Shown: one piece after another, positions 1 to 7,853 of the stretch
Layout of the letters: each line of letters starts with the position of its first letter
Numbering within the stretch: the first letter of the stretch is position 1
Assembly: GCA_038146865.1 (NCBI GenBank)
Contig: JAYQSL010000006.1
Span: 124,001-188,000, forward strand
Direction: 5' to 3'
Length of the DNA stretch: 64,000 nt
Source: GCA-2709075 sp038146865
GTDB taxonomy: Bacteria > Pseudomonadota > Alphaproteobacteria > MPNO01 > UBA2964
The notes under the pieces: model-generated
Database searches by the model: none
Told to the model about the DNA's origin: nothing
Seen by the model: the letters and a program-made list of their open reading frames with translations, nothing else
Made by a program: the position numbers and the translations under genes

Positions 1-1674
1 CTTTTAGGTTTCAGAAACACATTGGGGCTCTCCGATCGACGCGGCGAATGCATTTTCTCTGCTTGTGCTCATTATAATAAATGCTTCATTGAACGAACAA
101 TACGCCAGTCGCGATTTGCAGATATCGTTGTTAGCAATCACGCATTAGTAATGACACAGGCCGCCTTGGGAGGTATTGATGACTCCTCCATACCAACGCG
201 GCTAATCTTCGACGAAGGGCATCATGTTTTTGATGCCGCGGACAGTGCATTTTCAGCAGAGATTAGTGGTCGGCAAGGGGCGGAATTACGTCATTGGATT
301 CTGGGTACCGAGGGTTTAAGCGGAAGAGGTCGCGGGCTAGCAAAACGGATCCAAGATTTTGCAGCGATAGAGCCAAAAATCGGACTGGCGCTCACAGTGG
401 TACAGGATGCGGCTACCTGCCTACCCTCATCGGGATGGCAACTTCGCATGGGATCAGGCTCGAAGCCCAAAGGCCCAGCTGAAGATTTCCTGTCTTTAGT
501 CAGACAACAGACCTACGCACGTGCCAAACACACCGGTTCAGATTATGAACTAGAGGCTGATGTTCAACCATTGATCCCGGGCCTTTTCGAGGCAGCCGAG
601 CTCTTTGAGGCCGCCCTCAACTTGCTGTCACGGCCTATGAAGAAACTGGCAGCTGAGCTAGAAACTTTTGTGGATCAAGAATCCGCCACCCTACAATCTA
701 CTCAAAGACAAAGGATTGAGGCTGTTTGTAGGGGCCTTAAACGTCGATCTGAGGTTCAAATCGACGGCTGGCGTTCAATGCTATCAGATCTCGCTCATGA
801 GACTAGTGATCAGTATGTGGAGTGGTTTTCAGTCAATCGGGTTCAGGGACATGACGTAGACGCAGCTATGCATCGCCATTGGATTGACCCATCCCGTCCA
901 TTTGCAGAGACAGTTATAAAACCGGCACACGGTGTGTTGTTGACCTCTGCCACACTCCGTGACGGAACCGGGGATTTAGAGTTTGATTGGGAATCAGCGG
1001 AGCAAATTACCGGGGCCACCCACCTTACTGATATGCCAGTTAGAGCCCTTCTTCCTTCTCCTTTTAATTATAAAAAACAGAGCAAAATATTTATCATCAC
1101 TGATGTTGCCCGAGACAATACTAAGCACGTTGCCGCTGCTTTTAGAGAGCTGTTTATCGCCGCTAATGGTGGATCAGTTGGCCTATTTACCGCTATTGCA
1201 CGGCTCAAAGCCGTCCATTCTCACATCTCAGAATCAATGGAAGAGGCCGGTTTGCGACTATTAGCGCAGCACGTGGACCCTATGGATACTGGAAGTTTGA
1301 TTGATATCTTCAAGGCTGAGAGAGATAGCTGTATTTTAGGCACGGACGCCATACGTGACGGCGTCGATGTGCCCGGTAAAGCTCTGCGCTTATTGGTTTT
1401 TGATAGGGTTCCCTGGCCCCGACCAACCATAATTCATCGAGCACGCAAAAAACAATTTGGTAGTTCTAAATGGGATGACCGAATTACGCGACTAAGAATA
1501 AAGCAGGCATTTGGAAGGCTGGTACGGCATGGAGATGACAAGGGAGTTTTCGTAATGCTTGACCCCAGAATGCCTTCCCGACTGCTGGGCGCATTCCCCG
1601 AAAAAGCAAACGTTGAGCGGGTGGGCCTGAAGGATGCAGTGGACCAGATTCGTACTTTTTTAGATAACCCATGA
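1..1674 (+). CDS. DinG/XPD-type ATP-dependent DNA helicase, 3' part
   Basis: The frame is open from base 1 without a start codon, so about 557 C-terminal residues are present and the Walker A region lies outside the window. Three cysteines near the left edge have the C-x4-C-x5-C spacing of the iron-sulfur cluster of DinG/XPD helicases. Downstream are the Walker B/DEAH-type motif FDEGHH, the LLTSATL motif, and the motif VI segment QAFGRLVRHGD. The family unwinds DNA 5'-3' in repair and in resolving DNA/RNA structures. The protein is alphaproteobacterial in style, and full-length relatives are roughly 900 residues. Family assignment is firm; whether it is a true DinG orthologue is not decided. 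Confidence 0.88.
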   Translation, partial: LLGFRNTLGLSDRRGECIFSACAHYNKCFIERTIRQSRFADIVVSNHALVMTQAALGGIDDSSIPTRLIFDEGHHVFDAADSAFSAEISGRQGAELRHWILGTEGLSGRGRGLAKRIQDFAAIEPKIGLALTVVQDAATCLPSSGWQLRMGSGSKPKGPAEDFLSLVRQQTYARAKHTGSDYELEADVQPLIPGLFEAAELFEAALNLLSRPMKKLAAELETFVDQESATLQSTQRQRIEAVCRGLKRRSEVQIDGWRSMLSDLAHETSDQYVEWFSVNRVQGHDVDAAMHRHWIDPSRPFAETVIKPAHGVLLTSATLRDGTGDLEFDWESAEQITGATHLTDMPVRALLPSPFNYKKQSKIFIITDVARDNTKHVAAAFRELFIAANGGSVGLFTAIARLKAVHSHISESMEEAGLRLLAQHVDPMDTGSLIDIFKAERDSCILGTDAIRDGVDVPGKALRLLVFDRVPWPRPTIIHRARKKQFGSSKWDDRITRLRIKQAFGRLVRHGDDKGVFVMLDPRMPSRLLGAFPEKANVERVGLKDAVDQIRTFLDNP

Positions 1675-1714
1675 AATGGTTGAAGCTAAAAAGTACGTGT
1701 GATGGTTGTGTAAG

Positions 1715-1766
1715 TTTCTGTCTATTTGTATCAAAAACATTTGGATAAACTTGAAATAGACAGAAA
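1715..1766. repeat. 13-bp perfect inverted repeat between helicase and monooxygenase genes
   Basis: TTTCTGTCTATTT at 1715-1727 and its exact complement AAATAGACAGAAA at 1754-1766 are separated by 26 bases. The stem is AT-rich and is not followed by a T run, so it is not a standard intrinsic terminator. It lies 41 bases after the helicase stop and about 125 bases before the monooxygenase start. It could be an operator, or a transcript 3'-end structure; I cannot choose between these. Confidence 0.6.
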
Positions 1767-1890
1767 GTCTTCAATCCGTTTGGCTACTTTCGCGGTATCA
1801 GTTAAAGAGACACTAGATAAATGAACATACGGGGTTTATATGCGATCGTATGTTTGGCATTCTTGACCGATAGAAAACTTCGAGGGGACT

Positions 1891-3078
1891 GTGAGCAAAC
1901 CAAAGGTTTTGATAGCCGGTGCGGGTTTGGGTGGCCTGGCCGCAGCATGTGCGTTGATGAAGGCTGGTTACATTGTAGAGGTCTACGAACAAGCACCAAA
2001 ATTAGGCGAGATTGGTGCAGGAATCCAACTCTCGGCAAATGCAATGCATGTCCTTAATTATTTAGGCGTTGGCGACAAAATAACAAAGATGTCCGTCCAG
2101 CCCGAAGCCTATGTTTTTAGGCTTTTCGAAACAGGAGAAGAGTTGCAACGTTTTTCTCTCGCAGCTGCTCACAAAGAAATGCATCGCGCGCCTTATAATC
2201 AGGCTCATCGGGCAGATTTTCACAATGTCTTGGTTGATCGTGCCGTCGAACTCGGCGGAGAAAAGACAATCACTCTTAATAAAACCATCCTAAGTTTTGA
2301 AGAGGATAATGATGGCGTAACACTCAATTTTAATGACGGAAGCAAAGCACGAGGAGACCTGTTGGTCGGTGCCGATGGGGTTAAATCAGTTATTCGGAAC
2401 CAAATTTGTGGCGAGGTTCCTGCTGTTTACACAGGCGATGCTGTCTGGCGTATTACTGTACCATCAGATCTTCTTCCCCCTGACTTTCAGGATCCCGTGA
2501 TGGCAGTTTGGATGGGACCTGGAAGACATGCGGTCAGCTACTATATTAGGAGTGGCGAAATTCTAAACTTTGTTGGCTGTGTAGAGACTGATGAAGTCTC
2601 TGAGGAAAGCTGGACTGCCAAATTTCCGTGGGAGAAACTCAAAGAAGACTTCAAGGGGTGGCACCCCGACATCCAGACCATTATTGACTTGGCTGAAAAA
2701 GACCAATGTTTTCGCTGGTCGTTATTCAAGCGGCCAGTCGTGGATAATTGGAGTACAAAGCGAGCTACGATCCTAGGCGATGCAGCTCACGCTACTTTGC
2801 CCTATTTGGCACAAGGCGCCGCAATGGCTGTTGAAGATGGGGTAGTTCTCACAAGAGCCCTAGAACAGGAAGCGGATATTGGTTCAGCATTAGACCTTTA
2901 TGCTCGCAATCGCGTAGATCGGACCAGGAAGGTTGTAAATGGATCAGATGCGAATCGAGAATTGTTTCATCTTCACGATATAGAGGAGATGAGGCGAAGA
3001 TTTCTAAATCGTGACGAGGGGGGCTATCGCAATGAGTGGTTATACTCATACAATCCACTCTCGGTTGAATTGATTTAG
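1891..3078 (+). CDS. FAD-dependent aromatic-ring monooxygenase (salicylate/3-hydroxybenzoate hydroxylase type)
   Basis: This 395-residue protein has all three signatures of class A flavoprotein hydroxylases: the Rossmann motif GAGLGG at residues 10-15, the DG motif (VGADGVKS, about 155-165) and the GD motif (LGDAAHATLPY, about 294-304). Such enzymes use NAD(P)H and O2 to hydroxylate a phenolic or related ring. The GTG start at 1891 is chosen because a GAGGGGA ribosome binding site stands just before it and the Rossmann motif begins ten residues in. It stands alone, with the groEL terminator next downstream. The substrate cannot be read from sequence; salicylate, 3-hydroxybenzoate or 6-hydroxynicotinate-like compounds are all possible. 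Confidence 0.88.
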   Translation: MSKPKVLIAGAGLGGLAAACALMKAGYIVEVYEQAPKLGEIGAGIQLSANAMHVLNYLGVGDKITKMSVQPEAYVFRLFETGEELQRFSLAAAHKEMHRAPYNQAHRADFHNVLVDRAVELGGEKTITLNKTILSFEEDNDGVTLNFNDGSKARGDLLVGADGVKSVIRNQICGEVPAVYTGDAVWRITVPSDLLPPDFQDPVMAVWMGPGRHAVSYYIRSGEILNFVGCVETDEVSEESWTAKFPWEKLKEDFKGWHPDIQTIIDLAEKDQCFRWSLFKRPVVDNWSTKRATILGDAAHATLPYLAQGAAMAVEDGVVLTRALEQEADIGSALDLYARNRVDRTRKVVNGSDANRELFHLHDIEEMRRRFLNRDEGGYRNEWLYSYNPLSVELI

Positions 3079-3130
3079 AGAAAAGTATCAATCTATCAGT
3101 CTCTGCGGTTTTCTCCCAAACAACGAAAAA

Positions 3131-3158
3131 AAAGGCCCCGGATAATACCGGGGCCTTT
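3131..3158 (-). terminator. Intrinsic terminator of groES-groEL, possibly bidirectional
   Basis: An 11-bp perfect stem (AAAGGCCCCGG, 3131-3141, with CCGGGGCCTTT, 3148-3158) closes a 6-base loop. On the minus strand it is followed by a run of T (complement of the A run at 3126-3133), as expected downstream of groEL. On the plus strand it is followed by TTTCTTC, so it may also end transcripts of the monooxygenase gene. A second small hairpin, AAGACC-TAG-GGTCTT, lies at 3166-3180. Confidence 0.9.
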
Positions 3159-3194
3159 CTTCATTAAGACCTAGGGTCTTTAATGAGCAGATGA

Positions 3195-4844
3195 TTACAT
3201 CATACCGCCCATACCACCCATACCGCCCATGTCAGGCATTGGTGGCATTGCAGCCGCCTTGTCTTCAGGTGCATCTGCGATCATTGCCTCAGTCGTGATT
3301 AGAAGACCAGACACGGATGCTGCGTCTTGAAGGGCCGTGCGAACGACCTTAACAGGATCTACAATACCGGCTTTGACAAGGTCTTCGAATTTCCCGGCCT
3401 GAGCGTTGAAACCCCAAGAACCGCCTTTGCCTTCCAGAAGCTTGCCCGCCACCACGGCACCGGACTCGCCAGCGTTCTCAGCAATCTGTTTAACCGGCGC
3501 TTGTAAGGCTCGACCAACGATCTCAACACCAACCCTCTGATCGTCGTTTTCAGGCTTAAGCTTACCCAATACTTTGATCGCGTTAAGCAGTGCGGTCCCA
3601 CCGCCTGGGACAATCCCCTCTTCAACGGCAGCACGCGTTGCGTTCATCGCATCTTCTACGCGATCACGCTTTTCTTTAACTTCAACTTCAGTGGCACCGC
3701 CAACCTTGATGACAGCTACGCCTCCTGCAAGTTTAGCTAAACGCTCTTGAAGCTTCTCGCGATCGTAATCAGAGCTTGTCTCCTCGATTTGCTGTCGGAT
3801 TTGATTGCATCGACCGGTGATATCACCTTTCTTGCCTGCTCCTTCAACAATCGTGGTCTCTTCTTTAGTCATGGAGATTTTCTTGGCTTTGCCAAGCATA
3901 TCAACAGTAACGTTTTCGAGCTTGATGCCAAGATCTTCTGAAACGACCTGGCCGCCGGTCAGGATGGCAATATCTTCCAACATTGCTTTACGACGATCAC
4001 CAAAGCCAGGTGCCTTCACAGCCGCCACTTTCATACCACCTCGGAGTTTGTTTACGACGAGAGTAGCGAGAACTTCGCCTTCCACATCCTCAGCAATGAT
4101 CACAAGCGGTTTGCCAGACTGAACAACAGACTCCAGCAAAGGCAGAAGAGGTTGTAGGCTCGATAGCTTGGACTCATGCAGAAGTATAAGAGGATCATCC
4201 ATCTCCGTGATCATTTTTTCTGCATTTGTGACAAAGTATGGGGAAAGGTAGCCACGATCAAATTGCATGCCCTCGACCACCTCTAGTTCTGTGGTCAATG
4301 CCTTGCCTTCTTCTACAGTAATAACACCCTCTTTGCCGACTTTTTGCATGGCCTGTGAAATCATGTCACCGACCTCTGCATCACCGTTTGCCGAGATAGT
4401 GCCTACTTGAGAGATCTCATTCTCATCCTTAACTTTTTTTGATTTTGAGAGAAGCTCAGCAACTACCGCCTCTACAGCAGCATCAATGCCACGCTTAAGG
4501 TCCATTGGATTCATGCCAGCAGCAACCGCTTTGGAGCCCTCGCGGACAATCGCCTGGGCGAGAACAGTCGCTGTGGTTGTGCCATCTCCGGCTTCGTCAT
4601 TAGTCTTAGACGCAACCTCACGAACCATTTGAGCACCCATGTTCTCAAATTTGTCCTCGAGAGTGATCTCTTTCGCGACAGTCACGCCATCTTTGGTGAT
4701 CCTCGGTGCACCGAAAGACTTGTCAAGAACAACATTTCTTCCCTTGGGACCTAGGGTGACTTTCACAGCGTTGGCAAGGATGTCGACGCCTGCCAACATT
4801 TTATTCCTAGCTTCGGTATTAAATTTTACTTCTTTTGCAGCCAT
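3195..4844 (-). CDS. groEL: Chaperonin GroEL (60 kDa)
   Basis: The 549-residue product is full length for GroEL, the ring chaperonin that folds proteins with GroES and ATP in the cytoplasm. It begins MAAKEVKF, carries the nucleotide-binding stretch GDGTTTATVLAQ near residues 86-97, and ends in the GGM-rich tail typical of the family. It lies 15 bases downstream of groES, with a ribosome binding site (GGAGG complement at 4853-4858), so the two form one operon read from the CIRCE-controlled promoter at 5228-5256. It is followed by a strong terminator at 3131-3158. Confidence 0.99.
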   Translation of the reverse strand: MAAKEVKFNTEARNKMLAGVDILANAVKVTLGPKGRNVVLDKSFGAPRITKDGVTVAKEITLEDKFENMGAQMVREVASKTNDEAGDGTTTATVLAQAIVREGSKAVAAGMNPMDLKRGIDAAVEAVVAELLSKSKKVKDENEISQVGTISANGDAEVGDMISQAMQKVGKEGVITVEEGKALTTELEVVEGMQFDRGYLSPYFVTNAEKMITEMDDPLILLHESKLSSLQPLLPLLESVVQSGKPLVIIAEDVEGEVLATLVVNKLRGGMKVAAVKAPGFGDRRKAMLEDIAILTGGQVVSEDLGIKLENVTVDMLGKAKKISMTKEETTIVEGAGKKGDITGRCNQIRQQIEETSSDYDREKLQERLAKLAGGVAVIKVGGATEVEVKEKRDRVEDAMNATRAAVEEGIVPGGGTALLNAIKVLGKLKPENDDQRVGVEIVGRALQAPVKQIAENAGESGAVVAGKLLEGKGGSWGFNAQAGKFEDLVKAGIVDPVKVVRTALQDAASVSGLLITTEAMIADAPEDKAAAMPPMPDMGGMGGMGGMM

Positions 4845-4859
4845 TTTATCCGGGCCTCC

Positions 4860-5153
4860 TTACTCGATAATGCCCATGATGTCGGATTCCTTCATTATAA
4901 GGTAATCCTTACCATCCAGTTTAACCTCGGTTCCGGACCACTTACCGTATAGAATCCGATCACCTTTTTTGACATCCATTTTGATTACGTTGCCATCACC
5001 ATCACGGGCACCTGGCCCTGTGGAGACAACTTTACCTTCCTGGGGCTTTTCCTGAGCCGTATCAGGAAGTATGACACCGCCCGCTGTCTTGGATTCGGCT
5101 TCAGAGGCCTGCACCAGAACACGGTCGTGGAGGGGCCGAAACTTGGTCGCCAT
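4860..5153 (-). CDS. groES: Co-chaperonin GroES (10 kDa)
   Basis: This 97-residue protein is the usual length for GroES, the heptameric lid of the GroEL chamber. It starts MATKFRPLHDRVLV, has the mobile loop around residues 17-33 (ending GGVILPDTA) and the conserved GKWSGTEV region near the C terminus. It is the first gene of the groES-groEL operon. The leader from the predicted transcription start to the ATG is roughly 70 bases and carries the CIRCE operator at its beginning, so heat-shock control by HrcA is expected. Confidence 0.98.
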   Translation of the reverse strand: MATKFRPLHDRVLVQASEAESKTAGGVILPDTAQEKPQEGKVVSTGPGARDGDGNVIKMDVKKGDRILYGKWSGTEVKLDGKDYLIMKESDIMGIIE

Positions 5154-5199
5154 TCCAATACTCCTATCTAGTTGAAAAAATTAAAAAAAAGTGCACCTG

Positions 5200-5226
5200 T
5201 TAGCACTCCTCGGTTAAGAGTGACAG
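5200..5226 (-). promoter_or_regulatory. CIRCE operator (HrcA binding site) of groES-groEL
   Basis: One arm is a perfect match to the consensus (TTAGCACTC on the plus strand, 5200-5208). Nine bases later the other arm is GAGTGACAG (5218-5226), which keeps GAGTG but departs from the consensus GAGTGCTAA in the outer bases. Position right after the -10 box of the promoter is typical of CIRCE. The weaker arm is the promoter-proximal one. Confidence 0.88.
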
Positions 5227-5227
5227 G

Positions 5228-5256
5228 TATATAAGAACGCGAAGGGTCTGTGTCAA
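5228..5256 (-). promoter_or_regulatory. Sigma-70-type promoter of groES-groEL
   Basis: On the minus strand TTGACA (5256-5251) and TATATA (5233-5228) are separated by exactly 17 bases. This is a near-consensus housekeeping promoter immediately upstream of the CIRCE element, which fits high basal expression repressed by HrcA. I saw no need for a separate heat-shock sigma factor promoter. Confidence 0.85.
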
Positions 5257-5264
5257 CGTCTTCC

Positions 5265-5281
5265 AAAAAAAAAAAAAAAAA
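5265..5281. repeat. 17-base poly-A tract
   Basis: Seventeen consecutive A residues lie between the groES promoter and ctaA. On the minus strand the tract is a T run just upstream of the groES -35 box. It may act as bent or UP-like DNA; its length also makes it prone to replication slippage and to sequencing length error. Confidence 0.7.
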
Positions 5282-5310
5282 TAGGAATCAGAAAAACAAT
5301 ATAAAAACTT

Positions 5311-5342
5311 GTCAAATTCGAGGTCTATCGCTATTTGACCTC
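5311..5342 (+). promoter_or_regulatory. Two mutually exclusive short hairpins over the ctaA start
   Basis: GTCAAAT (5311-5317) is complementary to ATTTGAC (5333-5339), and GAGGTC (5320-5325) is complementary to GACCTC (5337-5342). Both use 5337-5339, so they cannot form together. The GAGG that could serve as ribosome binding site is in the loop of the first and paired in the second. Stems of 6-7 bp can arise by chance, so this is a weak proposal. Confidence 0.3.
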
Positions 5343-6405
5343 AATGTTCAAGAGAACGCCTTTTGAGGACAAGAGGACTTTATCGGTAGGAGTTTGGCTT
5401 GCTCTCTGCACGGTTCTAGTAGCATTCATGATACTTTTAGGTGGAGCTACGCGCCTCACAGATAGTGGCCTCTCTATAGTCGATTGGAAGCCGATAACGG
5501 GCATATTCCCGCCTCTTAGCGAGGCTGACTGGCTAAGTTTGTACGAAAAGTACAAGAGCACTGCGGAATTTCAAAAACAGAACTTCTGGATGGAGCCCGC
5601 CGATTTCAAATCGATTTTCTGGCTAGAATTCTTACATAGGGTGATGGGCAGGATCATCGGTATTGCATTCGCATTTCCACTCTTGTGGTTCCTTGTGTCA
5701 GGGAAACTTGTGGGTGGCCTTCTCCCAAAATGCTTGGTGATATTAGCCCTCGGATGTGCGCAGGGTTACATGGGATGGTATATGGTTCAGTCGGGCTTGA
5801 CCGAGCGGACAGACGTGAGCCAATACAGATTAGCGGCGCACCTTGGCCTAGCTATAATTATATACATGGCTTTACTGTGGCTTAGTTTAAGCACCTTACG
5901 GCCCGGCAAAAAAAGAAAGCATGAACTCTCCAAAGCTACCCAAACTTTTATCTTACTGGTTTTTACCACGACGATTGCTGGCGCCTTCGTGGCCGGGATC
6001 GACGCTGGATTAGCCTATAATACCTTTCCCCTTATGGATGGTGGATATTTCCCGAGGGGATGGCTGGAAATGGAACCCGTTTGGCGTAACTTCTTTGAAA
6101 ATACCGCCGCAGTCCAATTTATTCATCGCCAGTTGGGCATTTTTGTTGCGATTTTTTCGATCTTCCTGTGGGTCAAGGCTTGGCAAAAAAACTTGATGGG
6201 GCCAGCAAAGTGCGCGGCGAACTTGTTGGCCCTAATGGCGTTAATACAAATGTGTCTGGGTATCACGACATTGCTTACGAAGGTCCCATTAGTATTTGGC
6301 CTTCTACATCAAGCAGGCGCGCTATGCGTCCTCAGTGTCTCAATTTGGCTCATGTATGAGTTAATCACTGAAAGAACCAGTGATTTAAAACTGGTTAACC
6401 AGTGA
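5335..6405 (+). CDS. ctaA: Heme A synthase (COX15/CtaA family)
   Basis: This membrane protein of about 356 residues oxidises the C8 methyl of heme O to make heme A for aa3-type cytochrome oxidase. It has the family opening LGGATRLTDSGLSIVDW, about eight hydrophobic segments, and the four heme-ligand histidines in the contexts LHRVMGR, AHLGLA, IHRQLG and LHQAGAL. Two starts are possible: TTG at 5335 with a GAGG ribosome binding site at 5320-5323, or ATG at 5344 with none at proper distance; the difference is three residues. It stands alone between groES and the metZ riboswitch. No ctaB or cox genes are in the window. Confidence 0.95.
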   Translation: MTSMFKRTPFEDKRTLSVGVWLALCTVLVAFMILLGGATRLTDSGLSIVDWKPITGIFPPLSEADWLSLYEKYKSTAEFQKQNFWMEPADFKSIFWLEFLHRVMGRIIGIAFAFPLLWFLVSGKLVGGLLPKCLVILALGCAQGYMGWYMVQSGLTERTDVSQYRLAAHLGLAIIIYMALLWLSLSTLRPGKKRKHELSKATQTFILLVFTTTIAGAFVAGIDAGLAYNTFPLMDGGYFPRGWLEMEPVWRNFFENTAAVQFIHRQLGIFVAIFSIFLWVKAWQKNLMGPAKCAANLLALMALIQMCLGITTLLTKVPLVFGLLHQAGALCVLSVSIWLMYELITERTSDLKLVNQ

Positions 6406-6486
6406 AGGTTATCTCGACCAGTTTGGGTAACTAGATCCAAATCAAGACTTGACCCTAAAACGTCACCTGATTACAAAACTTTTGAA

Positions 6487-6550
6487 AAGTGGTGATTTGA
6501 GCCCGGCCGGCTTGCAGCCACAAAAAAAAAAATTGCTAAAAGGTCGGAGC
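6487..6550 (+). promoter_or_regulatory. SAM-II riboswitch upstream of metZ
   Basis: The segment closely follows the alphaproteobacterial SAM-II (metA motif) aptamer: GTGGTGATTTG (6489-6499), CTTGCAGCCAC (6511-6521), an A-rich joining stretch, then GCTAAA (6535-6540) and GGTCGG (6542-6547). GTGG at 6489-6492 can pair with CCAC at 6518-6521. CCGGCC (6503-6508) can form the pseudoknot with GGTCGG (6542-6547) using one G-U pair. SAM-II aptamers switch off methionine and SAM synthesis genes when SAM is plentiful, which fits the O-succinylhomoserine sulfhydrylase gene downstream. Confidence 0.95.
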
Positions 6551-6557
6551 CTGCAAG

Positions 6558-6584
6558 CCCTGACTTTACCAGTCAGGGTTTTTT
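6558..6584 (+). terminator. Intrinsic terminator after the SAM-II aptamer
   Basis: CCCTGACT (6558-6565) and AGTCAGGG (6571-6578) form a perfect 8-bp stem around a 5-base loop, followed directly by six T (6579-6584). It is 7 bases after the pseudoknot strand of the aptamer and 36 bases before the metZ start, so it is placed to end transcription before metZ. CTGCAAGCC (6551-6559) just ahead of it is the exact complement of GGCTTGCAG (6509-6517) in the aptamer, a possible antiterminator pairing. Confidence 0.9.
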
Positions 6585-6619
6585 GGTTACGGCAAAGACC
6601 TACGGTCTTGGAGGTAGAA

Positions 6620-7813
6620 ATGAGTGACAGTAATTATCAGAAAGATTGGCGATCTCAGACATGGTCGGTGAGAGGCGGGCTAAATAGGAGCCCGTTTGAA
6701 GAAACCTCTGAGGCAATTTACGCGACCTCCGGTTTTGTTTATCAAACCGCAGAGGATGCAGAAGCCGCATTTAAAAATGAAGTTGATAGATTCATCTATT
6801 CCAGATACGGCAATCCAACTGTAGAAGTCTTCCAGGATCGTCTCGCTCTCATCGAAGGAGCAGAGGCTTGCAGAGCAACAGCCAGTGGGATGGGTGCGGT
6901 ATTCGCATCTTTGGCCTGTCAAGTTAAAGCGGGTGATCGTTTGGTAGCTTCGCGGGCACTGTTTGGCTCTTGCCAATATATCTTGACTGAAATTCTACCC
7001 GGGTTTGGCGTGGAGACGATCATCGTCGACGGTACCGATTTAGTTCAATGGGAGAAAGCCCTCTCGGTCCCTACCAAGGCAGTTTTTCTTGAGACCCCAA
7101 GTAATCCAGGCCTGGAAATTATTGATCTTCCGACAGTTTCCGCGATGGCACACAATGCAGGTGCGTGTGTGGTGGTGGATAATGTTTTTGCAACGCCTGT
7201 ACTCCAAAAACCTTTGAAACTTGGAGCTGATATTGTTGTTTATTCAGCAACCAAACATATTGACGGTCAGGGACGCGTAATGGGCGGCGCTATACTGGGA
7301 TCTAAAGAATTTATGGATATTCTATCGCCGTTTTACCGACACACCGGGCCATCTTTAAGTCCTTTTAATGCCTGGGTATTGCTTAAGGGGCTCGAGACAT
7401 TAGAAATTCGAGTAGACCACCACTGCAAAAGTGCAATGACCATCGCAAAATATCTCAGCGAACGAGACGATGTTGAACGAGTTCTATATCCGGGGCTCAG
7501 CTCTCACCCGCAACATGAGTTAGCTAAAAAGCAAATGTCGGGATTTGGTACTGTTGTCTGCCTCGATCTAAACCAAGATAAAGGGCGTGCTTTTAAATTC
7601 ATGAATGCACTGAATATGATCGATATCTCGAATAACTTGGGTGACGCAAAGAGTATCGTTACGCATCCAGCCACCACAACCCACCAACGCATCTCCGCGG
7701 AGGAGAGAGCCCATTTGGGTATTTCGGATGGGTTCGTTCGACTATCAATTGGGCTTGAGGATGTAAGGGATTTAAAAGAGGATATAGACCAAGCACTAAA
7801 TCAATCCATCTAA
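6620..7813 (+). CDS. metZ: O-succinylhomoserine sulfhydrylase (MetZ), PLP-dependent
   Basis: The 397-residue product belongs to the Cys/Met metabolism PLP enzyme family and makes homocysteine directly from O-succinylhomoserine and sulfide. The PLP lysine is in SATKHIDGQGR (Lys212). A longer open frame runs upstream to 6449 but would translate the riboswitch; ATG 6620 has a GGAGG ribosome binding site (6610-6614) and starts the recognisable protein. Assignment to MetZ rather than cystathionine enzymes rests on the overall sequence style and on control by a SAM-II riboswitch. A small hairpin, AAGACC-TAC-GGTCTT (6595-6609), stands just before the ribosome binding site. Confidence 0.93.
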   Translation: MSDSNYQKDWRSQTWSVRGGLNRSPFEETSEAIYATSGFVYQTAEDAEAAFKNEVDRFIYSRYGNPTVEVFQDRLALIEGAEACRATASGMGAVFASLACQVKAGDRLVASRALFGSCQYILTEILPGFGVETIIVDGTDLVQWEKALSVPTKAVFLETPSNPGLEIIDLPTVSAMAHNAGACVVVDNVFATPVLQKPLKLGADIVVYSATKHIDGQGRVMGGAILGSKEFMDILSPFYRHTGPSLSPFNAWVLLKGLETLEIRVDHHCKSAMTIAKYLSERDDVERVLYPGLSSHPQHELAKKQMSGFGTVVCLDLNQDKGRAFKFMNALNMIDISNNLGDAKSIVTHPATTTHQRISAEERAHLGISDGFVRLSIGLEDVRDLKEDIDQALNQSI

Positions 7814-7853
7814 AAAGTAGAAAAGCAGCAATCAAACAAAGAATTTTAAAAAA

